This document shows, piece by piece, positions 1 through 7,441 of a stretch of 64,000 bases of DNA (positions are counted from its first letter, which is position 1; each line of letters begins with the position of its first letter). The stretch comes from Chitinophaga silvatica (GTDB lineage: Bacteria > Bacteroidota > Bacteroidia > Chitinophagales > Chitinophagaceae). Both the position numbers and the translations under genes were made by a program. Location of the stretch: positions 124,001 through 188,000 of the forward strand of contig NZ_QPMM01000012.1 in assembly GCF_003419895.1 (NCBI RefSeq). Direction: 5' to 3'. The notes beneath the pieces are model-generated. The model had not been told where the DNA came from. It was given only the letters and a program-made list of their open reading frames with translations, and ran no database searches.

Positions 1-860
1 ATTTCACCTGGCAGTTCCTTTATTTTTCGGTTGAGGAATAATTTATAGCCTTTAGAGAACTTTACATTGAAGGCCGAAAACCATTCAATAGGGTTATCTG
101 TAAAATTGGCCAGCCAACCATCTTTGTCTCCTTCCAATTCGGTGATACTAAGCTCATTCTGATATATTTTCCAGGAGATGTTATTGTCTTCCAGTCGTTC
201 CGGGAAGGTTGTCCAGCTAGCTTCCTTATCATAATCTACATCTGAGTTCCAGACATTTGCTTTCTTTTCATCACGAATGGTACCGGTCCACAGATATAAC
301 CTGTTGGGGGTAGTACCGGTAAGGGATGAACAGAAATTCTGGTCACAAACTGTAAATGCGTCGGCCATTGAATAATAGAAAGGAATATCCTGACGGTCGT
401 AATATCCCAGGGTAAGGGGCATTGGAGCCCAATCCTTGTTTCCAGATTGTTTTACCAGTAACCATTGATCATATCTTCCATTATTGCGGGCATCTACCTG
501 GTTGGTCCATGAATGCGGCAAGCTGCTCATCCAGGTAGCTTTTGTTTCTTTTATGTTTAAGCGGAATGGGGCAAACGTTTCGCCCCTGGCGTTACTTTGT
601 AACCAAACCAGGTTTTTATTGGCTAATTGGATAGCCCGAGGATCGTTATATCCTCTGACACCCCGAAGGGTTCCATAGCAATGGTCGAACGACCGGTTTT
701 CCTGCATCAGGACTACAATATGTTCTGCATCCAGGTACGTACTTCCAGGTTGGGGATCGATAGCCATTGCGCGTTGAATAGAAGCGGGCAATGCACTAAA
801 TACGCCGGCAGCACCAGATAATAAGGCTGCCTTTTTTAAAAACTCTCTTCTGTTATCCAT
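1..860 (-). CDS. Phospholipase C (phosphocholine-specific type), N-terminal part, runs off the window
   Basis: Secreted phosphoesterase of the bacterial phospholipase C/acid phosphatase family, which cleaves the phosphodiester bond of phospholipids outside the cytoplasm. The visible 286 codons start at the ATG at 858-860 and stay open to base 1, so the C-terminal part is missing. Residues 4-10 (RREFLKK) followed by an Ala/Leu/Gly stretch are a twin-arginine signal, which fits a protein folded with metals in the cytoplasm. Residues 46-60 carry the family signature EHIVVLMQENRSFDH, with the Glu/Asn that bind metal in this family, followed by the YGTLRGVRGYNDPRA segment. The substrate class is inferred from family resemblance and could also be a non-specific phosphoesterase. 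Confidence 0.85.
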   Translation of the reverse strand, partial: MDNRREFLKKAALLSGAAGVFSALPASIQRAMAIDPQPGSTYLDAEHIVVLMQENRSFDHCYGTLRGVRGYNDPRAIQLANKNLVWLQSNARGETFAPFRLNIKETKATWMSSLPHSWTNQVDARNNGRYDQWLLVKQSGNKDWAPMPLTLGYYDRQDIPFYYSMADAFTVCDQNFCSSLTGTTPNRLYLWTGTIRDEKKANVWNSDVDYDKEASWTTFPERLEDNNISWKIYQNELSITELEGDKDGWLANFTDNPIEWFSAFNVKFSKGYKLFLNRKIKELPGE

Positions 861-1023
861 TATTTTGATGTTGATTGTTCACGATCAGTTTAGAACTTTC
901 TGTTGGCGAAAGCAATTCGATAGAATGAAAAATAATAAAAAACAATTGCTATACATAAATACTTGTGATGAATGGACCGTTATATTATTGTTATCAGCCA
1001 TTTTTAGCTCAAGTAGTATAAAC

Positions 1024-1052
1024 AAAAAAGCCTCCTGCATTTAGCAGAAGGC
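1024..1052 (-). terminator. Intrinsic terminator of the lipoprotein gene
   Basis: A 9-bp stem (1030-1038 with 1044-1052, one G-T pair) and 5-nt loop are followed on the minus strand by six T (1024-1029). It lies 30 nt after the stop of the lipoprotein gene and closes the sigma-factor operon. The rest of 861-1023 shows nothing recognisable. Confidence 0.8.
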
Positions 1053-1081
1053 CCGTTGTATATATTGAGAAATGGTAAGGC

Positions 1082-1501
1082 TTATTGTGCAGACGGAATC
1101 AACACAATTTTAATTCTTACGGTAGTAGGAGGAGGCGCGGAGGCCACTCCGTTAATTCCTTTGATTTGTACAAAAACATTTGCATTGTCGTGCAATACAT
1201 TGTAGGATTGATTTGCAAAAACCTGTGGTAGCATTTCAAATTCCTGCGGTGTTGCATTGGAGTTTGCCTGAAATCTTGCCATTGAAACGATCACTCCATC
1301 CAACTGATTTACATTATTCAGTTCAGGTACGCTAACAGCAAAATTGTAGGTCTGATCTATGCTACTGTACACCCAATCACTGGTTTTTGCATCAACAAGG
1401 ATTGTTTGATTGGGGATCACAACTTCATTGTAAGTTTTCTTACACGACGGGGTTATAAACCCTACTAGTAAGAGTAGTGGAAGGTAAAGCCATGTTTTCA
1501 T
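1082..1501 (-). CDS. Small hypothetical lipoprotein
   Basis: A 139-residue protein of unknown function. It has a signal peptide ending in a lipobox with Cys20 (ITPSC followed by KK), so it should be lipidated and held in an envelope membrane. The mature part has no motif I recognise; its alternating hydrophobic pattern suggests a beta-rich domain. It is the last gene of the minus-strand cluster, 41 nt after the VQVAGF-repeat gene, and ends in a strong terminator. That places it under the same sigma factor, probably co-transcribed from the motif at 2683-2713. The role in the operon is inferred from position only. Confidence 0.65.
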   Translation of the reverse strand: MKTWLYLPLLLLVGFITPSCKKTYNEVVIPNQTILVDAKTSDWVYSSIDQTYNFAVSVPELNNVNQLDGVIVSMARFQANSNATPQEFEMLPQVFANQSYNVLHDNANVFVQIKGINGVASAPPPTTVRIKIVLIPSAQ

Positions 1502-1542
1502 ATTAAGACTCTTTTGTAAGCAATTACCAAATACAATGCCAT

Positions 1543-2658
1543 TTAAATCTTTACGGCTACTCCACCACTAACTCCTACGTATAATGCACGGAAACGATCA
1601 TGTTTATACGTTTCAGACCATAAATAGTGTTTGCGTAAATCTATCCCCAATCCGTTCTCGGTAAATAACCAATTGAAAGTTGGACCACCAAATATTTCAA
1701 TTCTCTTACCTACATGCACAGACGGAAAAACATTCAGTGAAATCCGGTTGTAATAATCGCCCTTGAATGATGTCATCATAGTGCTTAATGCTTCTACCCT
1801 CAAACGTGCTACTGGTAAAGAAAATACATTGGCTCCAACCCCGGCTTGCAATGCATATAGGCTTTCGCTTTCCTTTACATTATATCCTGCTCCCAGTATT
1901 CCGTATAAGTAACGGCCACCCGATTTAAAGGCAGCAATCACTGTAGCTGTTTCATCAATGCTTACACTAATTTGTCGTTCTCCCCCCTTCACAATGTTGA
2001 TTATTCCAATCGGGTAATCACTACTATCAGCAATATTGATGAATCCTGCCACCTGCACTCCTTTTACCTTATGTGCCTTGTTTATAAACCCTGCTACCTG
2101 TACACTTGCTTCATCAGCATTATTACAAAATCCTGCGATCTGTACATTTGCTTTAGAACCTGAATTCAGAAAACCAGCTGCCTGAACAGTACTATTTAGT
2201 TTTGCTACGTTCATGAAACCAGCAACCTGAGAACCATAAACTTCTTTCTTTACAAAGTTTGCAAAACCTGCAACCTGAATACCCCGGAAGCTAACGCTCG
2301 AATTCATAAATCCGGCCACCATAGCTCCATCGCCATGTGATTTAACCTGGTTCATAAACCCGGCTACCGTTGCGCTATGCCAGGTAGTGCCTATATGATT
2401 TGAAAAACCGGCCACCTGCACACCGGTGCCTACTTGTTTGATTACATTACTTACCCCTGCAATAGCTACTGCTGTAGTAGATTTGGAGACACCTGCAATA
2501 GCAAAAACAGATACTCTGTCTGTTTGATTCGCTGCATTTTTCCCATATACACTTAAGGGATAGACCAATCCTAAATTAATTGGATGCGCACTGGAATCCT
2601 GCGCCTGTAGTTTACTAACCGTTGTGAATAACAATAGTAATAAATAAGATACTCTCAT
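1543..2658 (-). CDS. Exported VQVAGF-repeat protein (LA_2272-type surface repeats)
   Basis: A 371-residue protein with an N-terminal signal peptide (cleavage after about residue 19, LQAQ). Residues about 45-230 consist of nine or so units of roughly 20-23 residues built around the core VQVAGFxN (variants ATVAGFMN, IQVAGFAN, VQIAGFCN, VQVAGFIN). The last 140 residues have no repeats and resemble an outer-membrane beta-sheet domain ending in hydrophobic/aromatic strands. Repeats of this kind are annotated in Bacteroidota and Leptospira as surface repeat proteins of unknown function. The gene shares the repeat with the larger STN protein just upstream, so they probably arose by duplication. It has its own ECF-type promoter candidate 24 nt before the ATG. 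Confidence 0.75.
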   Translation of the reverse strand: MRVSYLLLLLFTTVSKLQAQDSSAHPINLGLVYPLSVYGKNAANQTDRVSVFAIAGVSKSTTAVAIAGVSNVIKQVGTGVQVAGFSNHIGTTWHSATVAGFMNQVKSHGDGAMVAGFMNSSVSFRGIQVAGFANFVKKEVYGSQVAGFMNVAKLNSTVQAAGFLNSGSKANVQIAGFCNNADEASVQVAGFINKAHKVKGVQVAGFINIADSSDYPIGIINIVKGGERQISVSIDETATVIAAFKSGGRYLYGILGAGYNVKESESLYALQAGVGANVFSLPVARLRVEALSTMMTSFKGDYYNRISLNVFPSVHVGKRIEIFGGPTFNWLFTENGLGIDLRKHYLWSETYKHDRFRALYVGVSGGVAVKI

Positions 2659-2682
2659 GTCGTGTCGCTTTTTCTTATAGTA

Positions 2683-2713
2683 TTACGACACCTATCTAAT
2701 TCATTACCCCTAC
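2683..2713 (-). promoter_or_regulatory. Candidate ECF sigma-factor promoter, copy 2
   Basis: Read on the minus strand the site is GTAGGGGTAA, a 10-nt spacer, then AGGTGTCGTAA. The same two half-sites with exactly the same spacer occur upstream of the sigma gene at 6176-6206 and nowhere else that I found. The -10-like GTCGTAA end lies 24 nt before the ATG of the VQVAGF-repeat gene. There is no TAnnTTTG box in this 63-nt gap. I infer it is the promoter recognised by the adjacent ECF sigma factor. Confidence 0.6.
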
Positions 2714-2721
2714 TAAGAATT

Positions 2722-4554
2722 TTAAAAGAGTGTTATTCCGGCTTGCCAGCCAAACCAGCTACTAACCTTATCGCCTAAACGAATATTAGGGTATCCCGAT
2801 TTATATTGCCAATTGCTTTCATCAGCAGGCAAACTCAAAATAAAAGCCGGACCGGCAAACAAGCCCAGCTTTTTAGACCATTGCCAGCGAAAGGATGGTC
2901 GCAGAGATATAAGATGAGCAGGGGATTTGCTTCCTACCTGAAATAAGGTATTGTAAATAAGCTCCGTATTTAGTGTCCATTGATTTTTTAATAAAAGCTC
3001 ATTTCCGATACCATAGCCGGCAGAAATTAAAGGCTGGCTTTTCGTATTAATACCACCAGTAAGAATGCTATAGGCAGTTCGATTACCACTCTTCCATGCA
3101 ATATTGAAAGGAAGAATATCTGTACTAAATAAATCAACTTTCTTATACCCTTTTCTAACAATACTTAACAATCCCAAACTAATACCTTCAGAGGTATCAG
3201 CAATATTAAAAATCCCAATCTGAACACCTTTTAGCCGATGAGCAAAATTGTACAATCCGATCTGAGCGCCATTTACATTATTTTTCCCAATGTTTGCCAA
3301 TCCACTGATTTGTGTTCCGGATACATTGCCATCAGCAATATTAACGGCCCCACTAACTTGTGCACCAAGTATATTGCCTTTTGCAAGGTTAAAGGCACCA
3401 CTAACCTGGGCACCGGATACATCAACCGGCCCGGTGGTAAAAACGCCTGCTACCTGCATTCCATTTACCGAACCTTTTACAATACCGAAAGCGCCGCTTA
3501 ACTGTACTCCGTTCGTATTTCCATAAATCGTACTTGCTACCCCGGTTACCTGAACCCCTTTCATACTTCCCCGAATGATATCACTAAATCCTGCTACCTG
3601 TACTCCTGTTAATGAATCTCCTACATTGTTATGAAAACCACCAACCTGTACTCCATTTACCTTACCTCCTACCACATTGATAAAGCCGGAAACCTGTACA
3701 TCTTTCACATCATTCTTCACCATATTGAAGAGTGTACCTACTTCCACTCCATCAACTCCAGCGGCGTACCCTCCGATCATATTAAAGCTAAACTTATTCA
3801 CTACCTGTCCGCTCATTTTACCATGGGTTCCTAACCCCGGAGTTAATGAAAGCTGATAAGGCTTATCTGTCAGGAAACCGCCTATGTTGAGGGTCGTAAG
3901 CTTCTGGCGGGAGGAAATAAAAACTTTTGCAAACCAGTTCTTTTCAAGATTATGCTTTCCTGTAACATCCACAACTTTAAGCTGATAGGTAACCGGGGCT
4001 ATTGTTAATTCCAGTTCCTGATCCTTACCTGCAGGCAATAGCAGGGAGGTATCGGCATAGAGGTCTCTACTAACACTAATGGCTGCGGCAGGATATTTAT
4101 CCTTTAGCCGCAGCCTGAAGTAGCCTTCGTTGTTTGTTATGGTAGAAATAAGTTGCTGTCGTTCGTACACACTTACATTCGCGAGCCGGGTTCCGGTACT
4201 TCGATCTTTCACAATCCCCGTTACCAGATAATAATTCTGACCAATCGACTTTCGGAGTATCACTATATAGTTCCCCGATTCCTTAAATACATAATCACTT
4301 CCCAATAGCTGCTCTAATATTTGTTTAACAGGTATATTCTTTGCTGTTATACCTACTACACTATCCTGTGGTAATATTGAACTTAGATATGAAAAGAAGA
4401 AATTGCCCTGTTTGGAAATAATATTTAATGCCTGTGATAATTTTTCCTGCTTTATTGTAACAGTAATAGGTTTATTCAATATGCTCTGCGCCCGTACGTT
4501 GATGGTTATAATACAGATACATAAACATATAAATAGCGGCTTAGGTAATAACAT
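2722..4554 (-). CDS. STN-domain protein with carboxypeptidase-like insert and VQVxGF surface repeats
   Basis: A 610-residue exported protein. Signal peptide to about residue 23 (NVRAQ). Residues about 25-100 form an STN (secretin/TonB short N-terminal) domain, with the SQALNIISKQGNFFFSY and NIPVKQILEQLL segments typical of it. Residues about 112-190 resemble a carboxypeptidase regulatory-like beta-sandwich (GIVKDRSTGTRLANVSVYE). Residues about 240-460 hold roughly ten units of about 21 residues around VQVxGF/AQVSGA. The tail is beta-rich. In FecI/FecR systems the STN domain belongs to a TonB-dependent receptor and touches FecR in the periplasm. Here no TonB plug or barrel is visible, which makes this an unusual signalling partner. 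Its ATG lies 5 nt after the FecR stop. Confidence 0.8.
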   Translation of the reverse strand: MLLPKPLFICLCICIITINVRAQSILNKPITVTIKQEKLSQALNIISKQGNFFFSYLSSILPQDSVVGITAKNIPVKQILEQLLGSDYVFKESGNYIVILRKSIGQNYYLVTGIVKDRSTGTRLANVSVYERQQLISTITNNEGYFRLRLKDKYPAAAISVSRDLYADTSLLLPAGKDQELELTIAPVTYQLKVVDVTGKHNLEKNWFAKVFISSRQKLTTLNIGGFLTDKPYQLSLTPGLGTHGKMSGQVVNKFSFNMIGGYAAGVDGVEVGTLFNMVKNDVKDVQVSGFINVVGGKVNGVQVGGFHNNVGDSLTGVQVAGFSDIIRGSMKGVQVTGVASTIYGNTNGVQLSGAFGIVKGSVNGMQVAGVFTTGPVDVSGAQVSGAFNLAKGNILGAQVSGAVNIADGNVSGTQISGLANIGKNNVNGAQIGLYNFAHRLKGVQIGIFNIADTSEGISLGLLSIVRKGYKKVDLFSTDILPFNIAWKSGNRTAYSILTGGINTKSQPLISAGYGIGNELLLKNQWTLNTELIYNTLFQVGSKSPAHLISLRPSFRWQWSKKLGLFAGPAFILSLPADESNWQYKSGYPNIRLGDKVSSWFGWQAGITLF

Positions 4555-4559
4555 AATAA

Positions 4560-5513
4560 TTATTTCAACAAAATTTGAGAGTTGGTTTTTGTTACTTCGA
4601 TCTGATAAGTAAGTCCTATTACTCTCAATGTTTCATCAAGTGATTTGGTAGAAAATGTAGAATTGATTTCAATATCTCTTTTAGTTGAATCCGCAATAAT
4701 GATATTCGTACCATAAACCTCATTCATTAACTCTACTAATTGCCAGAGTGGAGTATTATTACAAACGAAAGATTGAGTACGGTAGTAGTTATAAAGTTCA
4801 TCTGTGCTCGATTGTTTCTGAATAGATTGTCTGGCATCGATGATGGCCCTTTCATTTTGTTTAAGCTGTAGCACTTCATTACCTCTGCTTACTTCTACAG
4901 CTCCTGATTCTACAATCACTGAAGTGGTGTTGTTATGATTTTTTACATTGAAAGATGTGCCCAATACCTTAATTGTGATATCATTTACTTTAATGATAAA
5001 AGGTTTATTCACATCTTTAGCCACATCAAAAAATGCTTCTCCCGTTAATGCAACTTCTCTTACATTTTTTGCACTTGCATAAGTTAGTTTTGAATCTTTG
5101 TTTAAAGTGATACTTGAACCATCGGGTAATGTACTGTTTACGGCGAGCTGTGAAGCAGAGATCACAGTTTTTTGATCGCGTAACAGCAACCAAAGGGTAC
5201 CAGCACCAAGTAATACAACGATGATAGCTGCAATTCTCAGTAGAGGAGCAAAGCCATTTTGTTTTGCAGGGGTTATTGGAATAATCTTCGCAGTATTATC
5301 ATCGGCACCCACTCTTTTTTGAAATCGTTTCCATGCTTCATTTTCATCCACAGTACTGGTAGCAGCCAGTTGCCGGCTTTCTTTCCAGATCAGTTGAAAA
5401 TGCTCATAATAACGGCGATTTTCATCTTTTTCCCTGAGCCATGCTTCCACTTGTGTATTTTCTGCTGATGTGGTAGTATTCAATAAATACTTAACCAACA
5501 AATCGTCATTCAT
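4560..5513 (-). CDS. FecR-family anti-sigma factor
   Basis: Single-pass inner-membrane regulator that holds the ECF sigma factor and receives a periplasmic signal. I chose the ATG at 5511-5513 (317 residues, MNDDLLVKYLLN); an in-frame GTG six codons upstream at 5529-5531 is possible. The N-terminal 80 residues are the cytoplasmic sigma-binding part, with aromatic and charged stretch YYEHFQLIWKESR. One membrane helix follows at about residues 100-120. Then comes the FecR domain (LPDGSSITLNKDSKLTY, LTGEAFFDVAKD, IKVLGTSFNV) and a C-terminal DUF4974 domain (MNEVYGTNIIIAD, LDETLRVIGLTYQIE). The sigma gene ends 29 nt upstream and the STN gene starts 5 nt downstream. Confidence 0.92.
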   Translation of the reverse strand: MNDDLLVKYLLNTTTSAENTQVEAWLREKDENRRYYEHFQLIWKESRQLAATSTVDENEAWKRFQKRVGADDNTAKIIPITPAKQNGFAPLLRIAAIIVVLLGAGTLWLLLRDQKTVISASQLAVNSTLPDGSSITLNKDSKLTYASAKNVREVALTGEAFFDVAKDVNKPFIIKVNDITIKVLGTSFNVKNHNNTTSVIVESGAVEVSRGNEVLQLKQNERAIIDARQSIQKQSSTDELYNYYRTQSFVCNNTPLWQLVELMNEVYGTNIIIADSTKRDIEINSTFSTKSLDETLRVIGLTYQIEVTKTNSQILLK

Positions 5514-5542
5514 ATATTCAGATTGTTTCACTTATTAGCTTA

Positions 5543-6115
5543 TTACAGGTGAATCAAAATTAATAGTAGAGGTAAAAAATCAACCAATTGAAGTCGCAAT
5601 AACTTCAAAGCCTTTCCCATCTGGTTTTCTACTGTTTTAACTGAGATATTAAGTTTATCGGCAATTTCCTGGTATCGTAGCTCTTCGAACCTGCTGAGCT
5701 GAAAAACTGTTCTGCATTTTTCGGGCAGGGCTTGCAGGGCGGCATCCAGTTTTTGCTGTAACTCACTCATAATCACTTTACCGGAAGCTTGCCCGGTTTG
5801 ATAATGATGTGTCATAGCATGTTTAGTATGCTCCTGGTGTGCTTGTTTTACTTTTTGATGGCGCAAATAGTTGATGCACTCATGATAAACAGACCTGTAG
5901 AGATATCCTGAAATACTTTCTTTTATCTTGATTTTATCGGCCTTCTCCCATAGCTTACAGAATACCTGTTGCACCATTTCTTCGGCCATTATATCGTCTT
6001 TCAACAAGGTACAGGCATACGCGTGCATGCCTTTAAAGTGTGTCTTAAAGGTTTGTTCAAAGGTTTGCGTCGCGGTTTCCTGCACTGCTGTGGCGGTGGC
6101 ATTCATAAATTCCAT
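5543..6115 (-). CDS. ECF RNA polymerase sigma factor (FecI-like, Bacteroidota type)
   Basis: A 190-residue group 4 sigma factor. Region 2 spans about residues 15-85 (FKTHFKGMHAYACTLLKDD, EEMVQQVFCKLWEKADKI, SGYLYRSVYHECINYLR). Region 4 spans about 125-180 (LQALPEKCRTVFQLSRFEE, RYQEIADKLNISVKTVENQ), the helix-turn-helix that reads the -35 element. The open frame extends to a TTG at 6158-6160, but a housekeeping -7 box lies between (6139-6146), so I start at ATG 6113-6115; ATG 6104-6106 is also possible. The C-terminal LVDFLPLLLILIHL is unusually hydrophobic. It heads a five-gene cluster and is probably autoregulated through the motif at 6176-6206. Confidence 0.92.
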   Translation of the reverse strand: MEFMNATATAVQETATQTFEQTFKTHFKGMHAYACTLLKDDIMAEEMVQQVFCKLWEKADKIKIKESISGYLYRSVYHECINYLRHQKVKQAHQEHTKHAMTHHYQTGQASGKVIMSELQQKLDAALQALPEKCRTVFQLSRFEELRYQEIADKLNISVKTVENQMGKALKLLRLQLVDFLPLLLILIHL

Positions 6116-6138
6116 TCCTGGGGGTTGATATCTTATGT

Positions 6139-6146
6139 CAAATATA
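6139..6146 (-). promoter_or_regulatory. Housekeeping -7 box for the sigma gene
   Basis: Minus-strand TATATTTG matches TAnnTTTG exactly, with TTTT 17 nt upstream in the place of the TTTG element. Transcription would start near 6135, about 20 nt before the ATG at 6115. This box argues against the upstream TTG start and gives the sigma factor a basal promoter besides the ECF-type motif. Confidence 0.5.
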
Positions 6147-6175
6147 ATAGCTTCTGCCAAGGGAAAATATTTCTT

Positions 6176-6206
6176 TTACGACACCTTAAGGAAAGTTTAC
6201 CCCTAC
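6176..6206 (-). promoter_or_regulatory. Candidate ECF sigma-factor promoter, copy 1 (autoregulation)
   Basis: On the minus strand: GTAGGGGTAA, 10-nt spacer, AGGTGTCGTAA. Both half-sites and the spacer length are identical to the site at 2683-2713, while the spacer sequence differs. It lies about 60 nt before the chosen sigma ATG. Matching promoters upstream of the sigma gene and a downstream member of the same cluster are what an autoregulated ECF system should show. Confidence 0.6.
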
Positions 6207-6320
6207 GTCGTGTAAAATATTTTTGAAAAAGCCGCGTTTTAACACTTTAACATTACATTATATAAGTCTTAAAAAATATTTCACATTTCGACCATTAATA
6301 TTGTTTTATAAAACATACCA

Positions 6321-6827
6321 ATGAAATATTTCTATTTGTTAGGCCTAAGTTCTGTACTCACCTTTTCCAGTGCTGTAGCACAAAGCAAAACTGGTTATAT
6401 CAACTTTCAGGAACTTATCATGCAGATGCCTGAAACCAAAGTGGCGAATGATAGTTTAAACGTAATGGAATTAAGACTCAATAATGATTTGCAGGGATTA
6501 GTGAAGGAGTATACCAAAAAAATGCAGGAGTTAGACAGCTTGGGCAGCAAAATGCATAATGAGGTATTACTGGAAGTTAAAACAAAAGAAATACGAAGTG
6601 CGCAGGAAAACATTCAACATTATAGAGAGCAAGCCAGTCAAACCCTGGCAGATAGAGAGAAAGTATTATTAGCACCTATAATGGATAAAGCCAAAAAGAC
6701 ATTAAAAGCAGTAGCTAACGAGAAAGGCTACACGCTTGTGATTGATAACTCCAAAGAAGCGGTTTTAGTATCCGCAGAATCTGATGATTTGATGCCGGCA
6801 GTGAAATTGAAAATGGGTCTGAAGTAG
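6321..6827 (+). CDS. ompH: OmpH/Skp-family periplasmic chaperone
   Basis: A 168-residue periplasmic holdase that keeps unfolded outer-membrane proteins soluble on the way to the BAM machine. The signal peptide ends at SSAVAQ (about residue 21). The mature protein starts with the beta strand TGYINFQELIMQMPE and continues as a long charged coiled coil (about residues 45-120). The C-terminal VANEKGYTLVIDNSKEAVL strand pair completes the Skp body. Length is normal for the family. It is transcribed away from the sigma factor and converges on the acetyltransferase gene; usually it sits near bamA, but it stands alone here. Confidence 0.88.
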   Translation: MKYFYLLGLSSVLTFSSAVAQSKTGYINFQELIMQMPETKVANDSLNVMELRLNNDLQGLVKEYTKKMQELDSLGSKMHNEVLLEVKTKEIRSAQENIQHYREQASQTLADREKVLLAPIMDKAKKTLKAVANEKGYTLVIDNSKEAVLVSAESDDLMPAVKLKMGLK

Positions 6828-6837
6828 AAAGGGCGTC

Positions 6838-6965
6838 GTTTTTACATTTGAACTATTTAGTTATTTAGTTATTTGTCGGCTCATTTTCACTTCTTCCGCC
6901 ATTCTAATGATTTGATTATTGGTGCCGGCAAATAATTAAATAACTAAATATCAAATGTTTCAAAC
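6838..6965. repeat. Long AT-rich inverted repeat between convergent genes
   Basis: Arms of about 42 nt (6838-6880 and 6923-6965) pair with a few mismatches around a 42-nt loop. The arms contain repeated TATTTAGT units and end inward at GTCGGC/GCCGGC. It fills the gap between ompH and the acetyltransferase gene and can act as a terminator in both directions. It differs in sequence from the GCTCGC palindromes at 23.9, 28.7 and 61.1 kb. Confidence 0.75.
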
Positions 6966-7258
6966 TATATATGCAGTCCGTGCGCCAGCAATGATTTCCA
7001 TTGCGGATGATTTCGCACAAAGTCAGCAACTTTTTTGCTGGTTGGTACCATTCTGATGTTTTGTGCAGAAATTTCCTGCATCACTTTTTCCAGCATTGCC
7101 GGCAAAATACCTTGCTTTTCCAAAGCTGGCGACATTTCAGCCCCAGTCAGAAAAATACGGGTACCATTTCTTTCATAAATTACCTGAGCCAACTGTCCTG
7201 AAATCGTAGCTTCAAAACGTCTGGCTTCCTTGTTGTCAATAATTTCAAAATCCTTCAT
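6965..7258 (-). CDS. Small GNAT-like N-acetyltransferase (Acetyltransf_CG type)
   Basis: A 97-residue single-domain protein of the GCN5-related group found as free-standing short proteins. The fold order is visible: FEIIDNKEARRFEATISG and LAQVIYERNGTRIFLTGAEM strands, then the acetyl-CoA loop region LEKQGILPAMLEKVMQE, then VPTSKKVADFVRNHPQW at the end. The usual EVP and GxGxG/A signature is degenerate here (EMSPALEKQGI), so activity is uncertain. The substrate is unknown. A promoter box lies 130 nt upstream, leaving a long leader. Confidence 0.75.
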   Translation of the reverse strand: MKDFEIIDNKEARRFEATISGQLAQVIYERNGTRIFLTGAEMSPALEKQGILPAMLEKVMQEISAQNIRMVPTSKKVADFVRNHPQWKSLLAHGLHI

Positions 7259-7387
7259 GATCGTTATTTTACACTGCTCTTTTTAAATTGTAGTGGCTGT
7301 CAGAGAAGTCATACTTCTACCTAAAAGGAGGGAGATAAGATAGCTCTAATTGGTATTAAAATACCCTAAAATAGCTTGACACAAGTG

Positions 7388-7395
7388 CAAATATA
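7388..7395 (-). promoter_or_regulatory. -7 promoter box with long leader to the acetyltransferase gene
   Basis: Minus-strand TATATTTG matches TAnnTTTG. TTTT lies 15 nt upstream. If used, it gives a leader of about 125 nt ahead of the ATG at 7258. The leader contains a short inverted repeat (GGTATT/AATACC) and a 9-codon open frame, but no known riboswitch that I recognise. Confidence 0.35.
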
Positions 7396-7441
7396 CGAAA
7401 ATAACAGCAGAAAACCAGATCTAGATTAGATTCAAAAATTA

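Noticed and set aside
3238..3834. Several plus-strand open frames inside the STN/repeat gene
   Set aside because: They are antisense reflections of the VQVxGF repeat with low-complexity Thr/Asn/Pro content.
6116..6160. Longer sigma factor starting at the TTG at 6158-6160
   Set aside because: A TATATTTG -7 box lies inside this stretch and the added residues do not resemble sigma region 1 or 2.
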